A stretch of 64,000 nucleotides of DNA from Schoenoplectus triqueter. Taxonomy: Eukaryota > Streptophyta > Magnoliopsida > Poales > Cyperaceae. This document shows positions 1 to 11,921 of the stretch, piece by piece. Position 1 is the first letter of the stretch, and the number at the start of each line of letters is the position of its first letter. The notes beneath the pieces were generated by a model. That model saw nothing but the letters and a program-made list of their open reading frames with translations, searched no databases and was not told the origin of the DNA. The stretch covers positions 248,001-312,000 of the forward strand of contig CAXKVV010002169.1 of assembly GCA_964058805.1 (NCBI GenBank), in the 5' to 3' direction. Both the position numbers and the translations under genes were made by a program.

Positions 1-1365
1 TTCAACTCGTGAAATCAATCCGGCAAGCACATAGTAATAATAAAACTTCAATTTAATAGATAAGCTAAACTTCTTATAGGTTAATTAAAGTTTATGTCAG
101 TATGAGAAGATTATCAACTCTTCCACACAATTTCATTAGTTATCATCTTAGCTATTATTTATACTTTCACATAACACAATATATGATTTGGATATCAATT
201 TGACAAAGTTATTAATCTATGAATTAGTCCTCAAGTTAATAGGTGATCAATTTACATGATAATTTTGGATGTGTGTTTGAACTTTACTAAAATAAATTAT
301 GCATATATAAGATTTACATTCACATATATGAAATTGTGTTTTCTGAGAGATGCATTTTATTTTTTAAACATGTTAAGTTTCTAATTTAGACAATTGATGA
401 TTATGCATGCAGGCGCCAATTTGATTGAGGAAATCACTTTGACAATGTTTATTTCAATATTATGTCTAATAGATTTTGAAATAATTTTCAGAAAATATTT
501 AATTTTGAGTTACAGAATTTTGGATTAAGTTACAAAATTTTTAAAACATCTGCAGAATCAAAGAGGGATTTTGAATCTTGCTTCCGCCAAAAAATTAGTC
601 TATTTCCGCCAGAAATATGGATGAAACTGGACCATAAAAAAAATTTGAATTAGAACGCGTGCATAGGGGTGGGTCCTTGGTGGCAGAGAGGGATAATTTT
701 TTGTTCTGATCTGAACCGGATCTCACTAAAGAGAGAACGTAACAATTCTTTTATCTAAGCCATCTTCTCCAATTCATTTCCCCGCCTCTTTAATTCATTT
801 CCCCGCCTCTTTCATTCTCAGCCAAAAAATTGACAATCCGCCAAAAATTTGGAGATGCCGCCTGCTTTACTTCAATCCTTTTTAATGATCGATTGGATCT
901 TTGTTTTCTTTTCAGTTAACCAAAACCAAAACCTCCTCTCCTCACATCCTCCGTCCTCTAACCAAAACCAAAACCTCCACCTCCTCCGTCCTCTTCTTAT
1001 CCCTTTCTCCCGATTAATAAATAGGTAATATAAGTCAATCAAACAAATCTTTTTATTACACATTACCTGTTGCAATGGTTTTACTATGACTTCATTTTCA
1101 TTTTTACTCACAGGAATATTGACATTACTCACAGAAATATTGACATTACTACAGAACGTCAATATTTCTTACAGAAATATTTCAATTACTCACAAGAATA
1201 TTGACATTACTCACAGAAATAATGACTCTAATTTTATTTTTATAGTTGGTGTCATATTTGCTGAAATCTATCCTGTTTTCTTAATTTCTATTCAAACAAC
1301 ACATATATACTATTTTCTGCCTTAATCAAACACTATTTTGTGCTGCTTATGACAGATTCCTTCAT
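1..1365. other. CACTA interior upstream of its gene, non-coding
   Basis: AT-rich at first. Then come CCGCCA-containing repeats (about 560-870), a tandem 22-bp duplication carrying CCCCGCCTCTT (about 770-820), a duplicated AACCAAAACCAAAACCTCC segment (about 915-985) and four or five copies of an ACATTACTCACAGAAATAT unit (1090-1230). That last unit resembles the repeats at the 3' subterminal region. I see no convincing coding exon here. It may be promoter, leader or intron of the transposon gene. Confidence 0.5.
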
Positions 1366-4286
1366 ATGGCTGGTACAAAGTCTTCTCTACCAAGGGGAAA
1401 GAGGGTTAAATACACTCAACAGGGCCTCATCCATAGCTCTATTGCATTGGAGCGCGATTCCACACACATAGAAGTACCTGGGGTAGGCAATGAAGTGCGT
1501 AAGCGTAAGGGAAGAGGTCCTGGAAAGGTAGTTCAATCAAGACCGCCAAATCAGCGGCCGGAGGTGTGGCCGGTGGGCCCAGAAGAGTTCACCACTGAAA
1601 AAACAGATAAAACAAATCCTAGGCAGATAACTGCAATCATCACTAGGCTAGCTTTGAACCTCATGCCAGGACCATTTAGAAGTTTTCGCATGTTTGATCA
1701 AACCACAAGAGATACTGTGGAGATCCAATTTTTGGTAAATAAAAATTATTGTTAATTTATAATTTATATACAAATGAAGACTAGTATATTTTATTAACTC
1801 GGTAATTGATTAATTAATGTATTCACCAAATTGCTATTGTGTTGTTTTATTAATGAAGGAACGGTTTAAATATCGAGCAGGAGAAGATCCGAAGCATTGT
1901 AAAGAAGTTCTTGAGGCTATTGCAACAAAAAGGTATGCTGATGAGCTATACGAAGCAAGAAAAGATTGCATAGATGACTTCGGCTGGGACACGGAAGCAT
2001 GGAAGAGTATGGTGCCACATTGGTGCACAACTCCTGCGAATTGGGAAGGACTTTGTGACCAATTTGCAACTGAAGAATTCCAATATCTTTCGAAACAAAA
2101 CAAAACTAACCGATGTGCATCAGGACTTACTGTCTGCCACTATGCTGGATCGGCAAGTGCATACCAGCACAGCCAAAATTTGGTAATGTATTTTTTATAC
2201 AATGTATATTGAGGCTTTATTTATTTTTATAGAAATAAATATCCTTCAATGTGAAATAACTTATTTATGTAGCATCTATAACTGAAACTTAGTTATATTT
2301 GTAGAAAAATATACTAAATAGAGAGCCAACAAGCGAGGAACTTTTCCTACATCTTCATCTTGGTCGAGAAGATGGAATATCACCCATTGTGGCCCAAGTG
2401 GAAGCTACTTTGGCAGCCAAGACCTTGGAATTACAAGAAGTAAATGATGAAACTAGTGATGGTAGTGAACTCTGTGATCCAGAAATAAGAAAAATCATAG
2501 CAGAGGTTCAAACTTATGATACTACCTCGGTGCAATTTGCCAACAGAAAAACCAAAGAAGTATATGTATGTTATCTTTCTTACAAAGTTATCTCGTAGGA
2601 ATATTGACAATTTGATATCTAATATGATATATTATTAATTATGAATATCAGTCAACAGATACGAACTAAGTGTAGTAACAATCAGAGTTAATTTCATAAT
2701 ACCAATTTGATTGTATTAATTTACATTTTATGCAACTCAATAGGAGAAAGCGAAGGAGATGCAGCTTGATCCAGACTACGCTGGAAGAGAAGATATTGAT
2801 CTGTATCGTATAGCAAGTAATGGGAAATGCCACGGTAGAGATTTTGGCTTTGGGAGCACATATGAGGGAACTTCTCCAACACCAATCTTGCGAGGCAGGT
2901 CCTGTCATAGAACATCCATAGAGACAACAGAATTCGATAAAATTTTAGAGGATCGTGATGCTCATTTTGCTGAGGAAATTGCCAAGAGAGATAAACTCAT
3001 TCAAGAACGTGATGAAAAATACAACAAGATGGTAGAAGAACAGGCAAAACTACATATTACTATTAATCATCTGTATGCAGTATGCGGAGTTCAACAGCCT
3101 ACTTTTCAGGTAACAAATATTGAATTTAAGATAATTATTGGGAGGTACTGTTTTGTTGATAACATACTAATTTATATTATTAATTTCACTCATAGGATCA
3201 TAATGGTCCCATTTCTCAGTCATTTCAAAAAGCTATGGGGATGCATGTAGTTTTACCTCAGGTGAATTTTCAACTTTCTATAGTGGGATTTGTATGCAAA
3301 CAAGTAAGATTTTGATGTTTTACAATACTAATTTTTTCATTTCACTGTATGTTGTGCTTGTAGGGTCATAGTCTCGTTTCTCATCCAACTCAAGGACATC
3401 ATATGTCTTTATTTCAGGTAAGTACAATTTCTAACAACTTTCAATGGGTAATGGTGTTTGACGGGAGTTGTGTAAGGTTTTCTAACAACTTTCAATGGGT
3501 ACTGTGAGATTCATGCATGCCAAAGTCTATAGATTTAGTTTGTGTTTTAAGACTTTGTTGAAATTAATATAACAGATACGTATGAATGTTGTTAATTATC
3601 ATATTTCACTAAAAATATATATATATTTTCTAAAAAGGAATTATGACAAATTTTAGGGCTCTTATCAGTCATAAAAGAATATCATCGTAATACTAACATT
3701 TCATATTATTTACTTAGGGTCATACGGCCCTTCCTTACAGTGCACTTATGGGAATGCAAATGCCTCCGCACCAAGTAAGAATAAAATAAATAGATAATTA
3801 TCATAAGTGATGTATACATGGGAGTGATGTATACATGGGCCCCACTGTATTATCTTCCTTATTATTTTCACCTTTTTTTTATTTTATTTATAATTTTATT
3901 TTTCTCTTTATTTACTAATTTTATTTTAAATGTCTAAGGTTTGATCAATTTTCAATATTGGGTTTAAGCATGCGTTTAGTGGTAAATATTGCTAATTTAT
4001 ATTACACATGCTTGAGGGAAAGAAGAAAAAGCTGTATTGTACATGCTTCAAAATAGAGAGATATAGAGGACCTAATTTTACAAATGTGGTTGTTTAATTG
4101 TACTGATGCTTCAAAGTAAAAGATTCTAAGTATATTTTTTTTGTTCTATACTAGGGATTATCTTCAATGTCACAATCAAATATGATAGGAGGGATGCAAG
4201 CACTTATAACGCAAGCTGCAACGGGCGAGGCAGCCATGAACCGATGGTGCGAGGGATCAAACTCAGACAATCAAGAAATCCAGTAG
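1366..4286 (+). CDS. CACTA transposon protein, Ptta/En/Spm family (Transposase_24)
   Basis: A complete spliced gene can be read with eight exons: 1366-1734, 1859-2182, 2305-2565, 2744-3109, 3196-3261, 3364-3417, 3718-3774 and 4155-4286. Every junction is GT-AG and every intron is phase 0, giving 542 residues and a TAG stop. The N-terminus is basic with an RKRKGRGPGK stretch. Residues about 80-330 have the plant Ptta/En/Spm layout: PGPFRSF, then ERFKYRAG, a WKSMVPHW tryptophan motif, an NREPTSEELFLHLHLGR motif and a KTKEVYEKAKEMQ stretch. A charged, probably coiled-coil segment follows (about 370-425), then four short Gly/Gln/Met-rich exons. Family knowledge says such proteins accompany TNPD in CACTA elements and resemble TNPA DNA-binding proteins. 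The function here is inferred. No stop or frameshift was found. Confidence 0.8.
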
Positions 4287-4559
4287 TTAGGTTTTGGTAT
4301 GGATAATAGTTTTCAATCTTTTGGTAATAGAATGTCCAATTATAACAATATAGCAGACAAACAGCTTTTCATTTATAGCAATATAGCAGTTGATATACGG
4401 GTTTATATTTTGGCAGTTCAATACCTGTATTTTTGGATTTGATGTACTTCCAATTGGTGTTTGTATATGCTATATTATTTTTCTGAAGTTATTTTTAATG
4501 CTTGATTGTTTTAATTTGTCATCAGTTGACAATTGGAAAATAAAACAAAAATTAGGGAT

Positions 4560-5240
4560 GCTATTTTGTGCAGGAATGAGTTTTACTACCAGAATAAGTG
4601 GTGTTACTCCCACAAATAACAGATTTCTTGTCAAGCATACTAATGAGTTTTACTGAATACTACTGCCGGAAATAATGCCACTACTGCTGAAAATAATTAG
4701 TAAATCTTTCTTCAAATATGGCATAATAGTCCACAGATACAACCAGAAATAATTGGTGTTACTGGCAGAAATAATGGGTTCATATATTTAATTTTTAAAT
4801 CTGCCAGTAATAATCAAAAGGTTACTAACAGAAATAATGGGTTCACCTATTGTAATTTTTCTTAAAATCTGCATAAATTAATTAATAATAGAAAAATAAT
4901 AATGTGGATGAGTAAAATTATTCCGTGACTTTTTAAAGTATTTCCGTGGAAGTAAGAACCATGGAAATAATATGAGTTATTCTGTTGCTCAACTCCACGG
5001 AACTGCCAAATATTTACTACGGAATTAAGAACCGGAGCGAAACTTTTCTGTCGAATCATTTCCGTGCTTAATTCCTCGGAAAAGGATTATCTCCGTGGTA
5101 TTCTACGGAAATAGTATTTGTTCTGGCGATGAAAGTACCGTGGAAGCCTTTCCGTGGGTAATTCACGGAAATGACGCCTTTTCCGTGCTTGACTCCACGG
5201 AACAAGCGTTTTTCATTTCACGGTAATAATAACAATTCTA
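4560..5240. repeat. CACTA 3' subterminal repeat field
   Basis: Two repeat families lie here. From 4570 to 4860 there are about six copies of a TTACTnnCAGAAATAATGGG-like unit. From 4915 to 5230 there are about a dozen copies of TTCCGTGG or CCACGGAA, many paired as short palindromes. They run up to the terminal CACTA repeat and are the expected binding region for the element's own DNA-binding protein. This is inference from the family. Confidence 0.7.
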
Positions 5241-5246
5241 GTAGTG

Positions 5247-6410
5247 ATCTCATACATTTTACAATATTCAGGGGGAGGGAGCTGCCCACCCTTGCTAAGG
5301 CGTGGTTCCGCCCCTGCCCGTACTATAACATTTTCTTTGGTATTTTCATATATATACGATTCATTAGTAAATTTCGAAATGATATTTTGTTATATGTGCA
5401 CGTGATTCGCGGTTCATGAGAACCATGCATTTTTTTTTAGGTCGCAGATCGACCGTCTTTACTTATTAATTAAAAAAAAATCTAGCAATTCCACATCAAA
5501 TATTTGTGTCTAGCTCAAATATATAGAGGTAACCGAAGCTAATATTTAAATAAGTACTAGAGTAATTTATACCGCTGCTCTGTGCACCGATGATGGAGAC
5601 CACAGTATAGTAATCAGAACTTGGAGTGGAGTTTGACTTCAAGAAACTCTGAGTCTGAGAGGGAAAAAACTCGCTATTTTCGCTGATCATCTTCAACTTT
5701 CCCGAAGCAAGATCCATTATTATATAATAAAAATTTATAAAACTTCGGCAAGGTGGGGAAATAGTATTCAGCTCTATGATCTGGTAGCGCATGCAAAACC
5801 GTCTATTTATAAACCTCACTTAGTGGATAGAGAAGTGGTTGGATTAGAGCTGTAAATTTTTTATCCGATTCAACAGGTTAAAATCCGATCTAATCCGCAT
5901 CTACATCCACACCTGCACTCAATCCGATCCGAAATGATCCAATAATTTATCGATCGGGTACGGATTTGAATTTTATGATCTGAGACGGATCGGATTTGGA
6001 TCGACATGTCCTAACCTGATCGGTTAAATTTTGTTTTGTTCACAATGTAGAGCACACTTCACAGAGGAGAGAGATAGACCATTTAATTAGAAAAAATAGC
6101 AGTTATATTTTTTTGGTATTAAAAAGCATGGTAGTATAGTTAGGCATTGTCCTCAAGGTCGAACGGGTCGAGCTTCTTAAAGGCTGAGCCTAGTAGGCCT
6201 ACGAGAAGGTCGGTTAAGGGTTGGGTTTGATAAATATTTTTACAAGATTTAGTTTAAAGGGCTTGATTTTTAAGAGATGAGTCTGATTCTTGAGAAGCTC
6301 GGTCCTTACCAAGCTCTTCAAATTTTAAGAGTCGAATAAGGATTGACAGATGAGGACCTAATTTTTTTTTGCTGATTATATATATATTAATACTAATTTG
6401 TATTATATTA
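5247..6410. other. Intergenic, old repeat fragments
   Basis: No gene seen. About 5845-6020 starts TAGAGCTGTAAAT and is rich in GATCCGAT/ATCCGATC motifs like the ends of small hAT derivatives, but no matching right end was found. 6140-6310 has a GGTCGAGCTT-type degenerate repeat. Confidence 0.4.
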
Positions 6411-6411
6411 T

Positions 6412-6691
6412 AGGTTCAAATGAATACTAAACTCTAGATTTAGAGCACTATCAAATTTTAGAGTCAGATCAATATCAAAAATTAGGTTCAAATCAATATC
6501 AAAATTTAGGTTCAAATTAATATTAAATTCTATGTTTAGATCAATATCAAATTATAGATTCAAACTAACATCAAAATCTGTAATAATATGAAAATCAAAC
6601 TCTAGGTTCAGATTAATATCAGATTCTAAATTCAAATTGATATCAAATTTTAGGTTCAGATCAATATTAAATTTTAGGTTCAGTTCAATAC
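6412..6691. repeat. Minisatellite with about 24-bp period
   Basis: Roughly eleven degenerate copies of a unit like GTTCAAATCAATATCAAATT with a TTAG tail, spaced 22-26 bp. The sequence is AT-rich and non-coding. Confidence 0.7.
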
Positions 6692-8130
6692 CATTTTTTT
6701 CTCACGATAGCCAACTTCTCTTTCTTTCTTTGTATGCACAGATGGTATGGCACATTAGCTTTATATAAGGTTAGAAAACACCACTCCCACTGGCGCACTG
6801 GGAGGAAGGCGTCAGTCCTAGTGGTGTATTCTGGGAAGGCGCCGATGTCAGTGAAGCATATCGTGTGCGTCAATACCAGTGGCACACTGTCATTTTTAGT
6901 TTTAAAATTGAATAATTTTAATTATTAAATTTAATAATTTTAATTATTATTATTAGTTGTAGTAATAGGATTTAACTCATTACATTAAAATATCTGTGCT
7001 GGTTTCATATTGGGGGCAATTTAGGAAGGAATGTTTACGATGCTTGTTTGTTATTAAAATTTTAATAAGGTGCCTTAGGTACATCTAATATTTGAATTAT
7101 ATCGACAAACGTTCCGCGCTCTTTTTAGGAAGTAACTGATGGCCTTTATAAAGCGATCCAACGCAAATAAAAGTTTCTCAACTGAAAAAGATGAACAGAA
7201 CTCCACGGCAAATGCTGGTTGTAGCTGTTTAAGATATTATATCCTGTACAGTAGCTGTTTAACTTTTTTTTCCTCGTAAATTAAAAAAAAACATTATTGT
7301 GACTGTCGTAATCGCAGTCCAAATCTAATGACCGTTGTGAATTTGTACGCGTAACACAAACTTGTCTTGTATTTCTCTTTTAATTATTTCTTTCCAATTT
7401 GTCTTATTGTTTTATTTCTTTTTCAGGCATTTGTAGCCCAAAAAGAAATTTGAAATTATTGTGGCATGTGCTTAAGAGTTGACCCCGGAGTCAAGTAAAG
7501 TTTGGGTTCTCCAAGGAGATAGAGATCATTGGTGCATTCAATGGCCCCGCAGCAAGACCGACTCAGCTACTTATGGCTGTCAATGGCAGACTTTTCAACG
7601 GCCGGATAAGCCTTCGTCTAATTAACGGGTATCTCACCCAACATCCATTGATAGCCCTATAAATAAATAAATAAAGCACTTTCTTATATGATCACAAGTT
7701 CAGAACATTGCTGAGCATATGTTGATACACAGTATCTTCTTTAGAGCCAACAATCTATCACAGAAAATGCAGAAGATAGTATGAATATTCACAAAAGAAC
7801 AATGTATCAACTAATTAGCAATTATATGAGTAGGAGTACTTACAGCAGAAAATGGAAGATAAATTAATTTCTCTCAAGAAACAGTTACATAAAAAAACTC
7901 CACACAATGTTGATGTGGTAACGTGCAGACAGTTGACAAGTGCAGTACATCAGTACTGGAGTATACTGGAAAATAGTTACTCTTTTCAATCCTTATTCTA
8001 CTTAGTATCAAATTGAGGTTTTATACCAAGGAATATAACATAAATTACAATGTAAAATTGTCACTAATGAAGAGAAATAAACCAGAAAAATGCCTAATTT
8101 AGAATAAGTTATGGATCCACTCCAACTTGG
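6692..8130. other. Intergenic with segments copied elsewhere in the window
   Basis: Contains a small GC-rich patch (6740-6890). It also has three stretches with copies elsewhere: 6980-7085 (inverted near 27475-27570), 7360-7620 (inverted near 21650-21950, with paired TTGAC W-box cores) and 7719-8122 (direct at 28556-28958). No coding exon was recognised. Confidence 0.5.
7719..8122 (+). repeat. Dispersed repeat A, copy 1
   Basis: About 400 bp closely matching 28556-28958 in the same orientation, from ATGTTGATACACAGTATCTTC to AATTTAGAATAAGTT and a GGATCC site. Similarity stops near 8122, where the long LTR copy begins, suggesting that the LTR insertion truncated it. Confidence 0.8.
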
Positions 8131-8679
8131 CTCCAACCTGTAATTGTTGGCATGGAATTATAGAGCCAAGATAAGTCGAGGATTAAATTATGAAATAAAT
8201 AAGTATAAGGGTCTAAATAAATAACTGTGATAATAGCCCTTCTTTTATGGTTATATGTGCAAAATTAAACCTGTGGGTGACAAGTGAAATTGTAAAGTAA
8301 GCTGAAAAATAATTTAATCTAAGTGGGCCAAAAGATTTCGCGAGATAAAATATTAATTAATTAGTTAGTAAGTGCCATAAAGTAAATTTACGCATTGGTG
8401 AATTAGGAGATTTAACGAATTTAACTTGTATCCATATCCCACTGATTTTCTAGATTATGAATATGAAACACTGAGCCAATTCATGAATCTATGACTATCA
8501 TACACACAAAGTTGAATTCGAAGCGTTTGGTTGATTTAACATTGAGGTAGGCATGCTAAAATGAATCATGTGACTTTAACAAACTCTAGGTCAAAGTTAT
8601 ACGTTTTACGTGGTGACTGATGTCCGGATAGTCGTGTGACTGTCATCTTGCTTCTTATTTTCTTTATCTTCTTCACATG

Positions 8680-9570
8680 GTATGCTTCATCATGTGATCT
8701 CCATCATCATCATTTCATCATGTGATCACCAACACTGCATGATTATTCTCTCTACATGATCAACATCTCTGTGTGATCATGATCATCATCATCAACTGAT
8801 CATTTTACCTGAATGATTATCATCTCTACATGATTATCATATTAGTGTGATCATGATTATCATCGTATCGGAACGATTATCATTTCTACATGATCATCAT
8901 CTCAATATGATTATCATCATCACCTCTACATGATCAACACCCTCATGTGATCATGTTCATCAACTGATCATCTTACCTAAATGATTATCATCTCTATATG
9001 ATTATCATTTCAGTGTGATCATGATTATCATCATATCTGAATGATTATCATCTCTAAATAATCATCATCTCAGTATGATTATCATCATCATCTCTACATG
9101 ATCAATATCCTTGTGTGGTCATGATCATCATTATCAACTGATCATCTTACCTGAATGATTATCATCTCTTCATGATTATCATTTCAATGTGATCATTATC
9201 ATCATCTCTACATGATCAGCATCCTCATGTGATCATGATTAACATCAAGTGATCATCATATCTGAATGATCATCATCTCTACAAGATTATCATCTCAGTG
9301 TAATCATTATCATCATCTATACATGATCAGCATCCCCATGTGATCATGATTAATATCAAGTGATCATCACATTTGAATGATTATCATCTCTGCATGATCA
9401 TCATCCATGTGCGATCATGACTATCATCATATGATCATCATCATAGTCATCATCCCTACATGATTATCATTTTAACATGATCATCTCTATCACATGATCA
9501 TCATCACTGCCTTATTAGGATATCATCACCTCATAATCATAATTACCTCATAATCATGATTATGATCATC
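8680..9570. repeat. TGATCA-rich minisatellite array
   Basis: About 890 bp made almost entirely of ATGATCATCATC / ATGATTATCATC variants. A longer unit beginning TCTACATGATCA recurs at 8751, 8925, 9093 and 9207, so a higher-order period of about 170 bp shortens to about 113 bp. The core ATGATCAT is self-complementary, so both strands read alike. Confidence 0.85.
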
Positions 9571-11910
9571 ATCACTTATCATAATATTTTAACATATTAT
9601 TTTCCTTATTATTTTCACTTTTTCTTTTATTTTATTTATAATATTACTTTATTTACTGATTTTATTTTATTTTTCTCTTTATTTTATTGTATCATTATTT
9701 ATTAAAGCATTATCACATATAAAATGGTCTTTTATTATTATTTATTTATCTATTATTATGCCCAATATTCACAAGAGATGTTCATACTAAAAAATCATAA
9801 AAAAATTATATATTATTCTCTAATATTTTATATGAATTTTATCAATTTTTATTTATATTTATTTATATTGAAAACTCCAAGACAAACTTGGACAAAATAA
9901 AAATTCATATTACTATGATTTTAATTTTAAATTATTAAAATATTATAACCATTATTAAAATAAAGTATTTTTATCCTGAAAAATACTATGAAAAATAATA
10001 GATTTTTAGAAATAAAATTGAGTCAATTTAGAATTTGAAAATAATTTCAAATAATTTATTTACTAATTAAATTTATTTTTCTATTATTAACTTAATGGAA
10101 CAGATTGGTACTGTTCGGTACCGAATCTTAATTCTTATAAATTCAATAAAATTAATCAATTCTTTTTGATAATTAACTGCTCAATTTGCATCGTCTATGT
10201 GTGCTATTGTGAATTAGTATGATTAATGCAATCTAAATCGACTAATGACCTAGATATGATGCAATACATAATGGTATTGTTCGATGTTCATTGGTACCGA
10301 TTCTTATTGTGCCAAAATCCTTAATCTTTATTCACTTCTTGCATTATTTACACTTCTACCGTCCTATATGCTAACAGTATCTAGTAGAATGCATTCAATC
10401 TATGCACAATTCACTTCTCTATTAGCTCAGAAACTCGATTTTATCAGAAACTCACAGTCGCGAAACTGAGATGCAATCAATACCGAGTTCTTAAGCCTCA
10501 GCTGAGATTGATCGATTCATAAGTAGCTCTACTAGTCTTACTACATGCTCTACGAATGATAATTGATGCACTTTGTGATGTTTGAGCAAGGAATCGAGGA
10601 AACGATGCAGTATTATGTTGAGTTCTCGGGTTTCAACCGAGATCAATCGACACTGTGATCCAATTACTCATTCTCAATCAAAATTCAATAAAGAATTTGA
10701 ATGATTCATGCATACTAAGCTTGTCACTCATAAGAAAAGAAAGAAAAAGGTAGAAATTGCAAAGGAAAGATCGACAAAATCAAAAGCGATAATACTGTTA
10801 TTTACAAAATAATTACAATCACACTTCTCAAGCCCCGATTTTCAAGAATCAAACTTGCAATTGAGGTGAATGAATTGAGTTCTCAAGTGAAACACTGAGA
10901 TCAATCGATTATACCAACTTTTTCTTCCTATTTCTTACTTTCTCTCTCTCTGAACTCAATATCTAAACTCTCTATCTCTCACTATTGATGCTAAAATGAA
11001 TGAATCTCAGTCTCTCATCTTCTGTTCTTCTTGTCTTCTTGTCAATTATGCTAATTGGGGGTTTCTATAAGCAATAAAAAGGGTGCACACAAGGGATTAG
11101 GCCATACACCAGCTGTTAAACCATGAAAATTTTGTTAAATAATAATAATGATTAAAGAAGTACTCATAACTATTAATTACAATTAAGAAATAACACAACG
11201 CAGTAATTAACAAAGAAGATGGTCAAATTTAACTATTTTAAGACTTATAAGAAATAAATACAGGTAAAGTGTAATTATGACTTTATCTAAAGAATAAATA
11301 AATAAACGCTTAAAATAAATTAAATCAAAAAATTTGATTTATTAAATAAATATAATCGAAATATTAATAACGGGTTATGGATTTAATCGATTTTGATTTA
11401 ACAAAGAAATAAATGGTTTAAAATAACAAAATATTCAATTTGCCTAAATTTACTAATCAGAAATGAATAAAAATTCATTTTGCCACACCAAAGACCACAG
11501 ACCTCGGCCACAGAAAACTCATCGTTCCCTCTCTCTCCCCATTAATTTCTCTACCCCCCTCTCTCTCTCTCTCTCCTACCCCCCTATTTTATTTCTCTCT
11601 TCCGCCTCTCTCTCGGCTCTAGCGACAACCCAGCTGTCTCTCTCCCTCTGTCCCTTCCGAGTCGCTTTCCCCTTTTCTCTCCGCTCTCATTTATTGCCCT
11701 GTCACTTCCTCTCTCTCTCTCGATTCACTCCGTTGACGCCGCCCCTCTTACTCTCCCTACTTTCTCTCGCTCTTCGGCGAGAGGCCTTATCGGCCCCCTG
11801 TCCCTCTCCTTCGGGTCAAAACCTAATCCGATCACCTCACTCTCGCCCTCTTTGGCTGTCCTGTCAAGACGGGCGTCGTCCCATCCCTGTGACCGTTGTG
11901 CCGCCCCTTA

Positions 11911-11921
11911 TCTATAAAAGG
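11911..11921 (+). promoter_or_regulatory. TATA box of the Tekay/Del-like LTR
   Basis: CTATAAAAGGG on the plus strand, about 800 bp inside the LTR start and downstream of CT-rich DNA. It fixes the likely transcriptional direction of this LTR as plus. Confidence 0.6.

Larger units (their letters stand above)
1..5246 (+). mobile_element. CACTA (En/Spm) DNA transposon, 3' part
   Basis: The right end is at 5246. There the plus strand ends CAATTCTAGTAGTG, which read inward on the other strand is CACTACTAGAATTG, the classical CACTA terminal inverted repeat. The next three bases (ATC) would be the target duplication. About 600 bp inside this end is packed with short repeats of the type TTCCGTGGAATTCACGGAA in both orientations (4900-5240), and with TTACTnnCAGAAATAAT units (4570-4860). 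Such subterminal repeats are where TNPA-like proteins bind. The interior holds a Ptta/En/Spm-family gene. No matching left TIR was seen in 1-1365, so the left end, and probably the catalytic TNPD gene, lie outside the window. The exact left limit is unknown. Confidence 0.8.

Noticed and set aside
5496..5819. 107-codon minus-strand ORF
   Set aside because: No recognisable domain, surrounded by repeats. It could be chance in AT-rich DNA.
5845..6020. Complete small hAT element
   Set aside because: Only a left-like end and ATCCGATC motifs. No right end or 8-bp duplication found.
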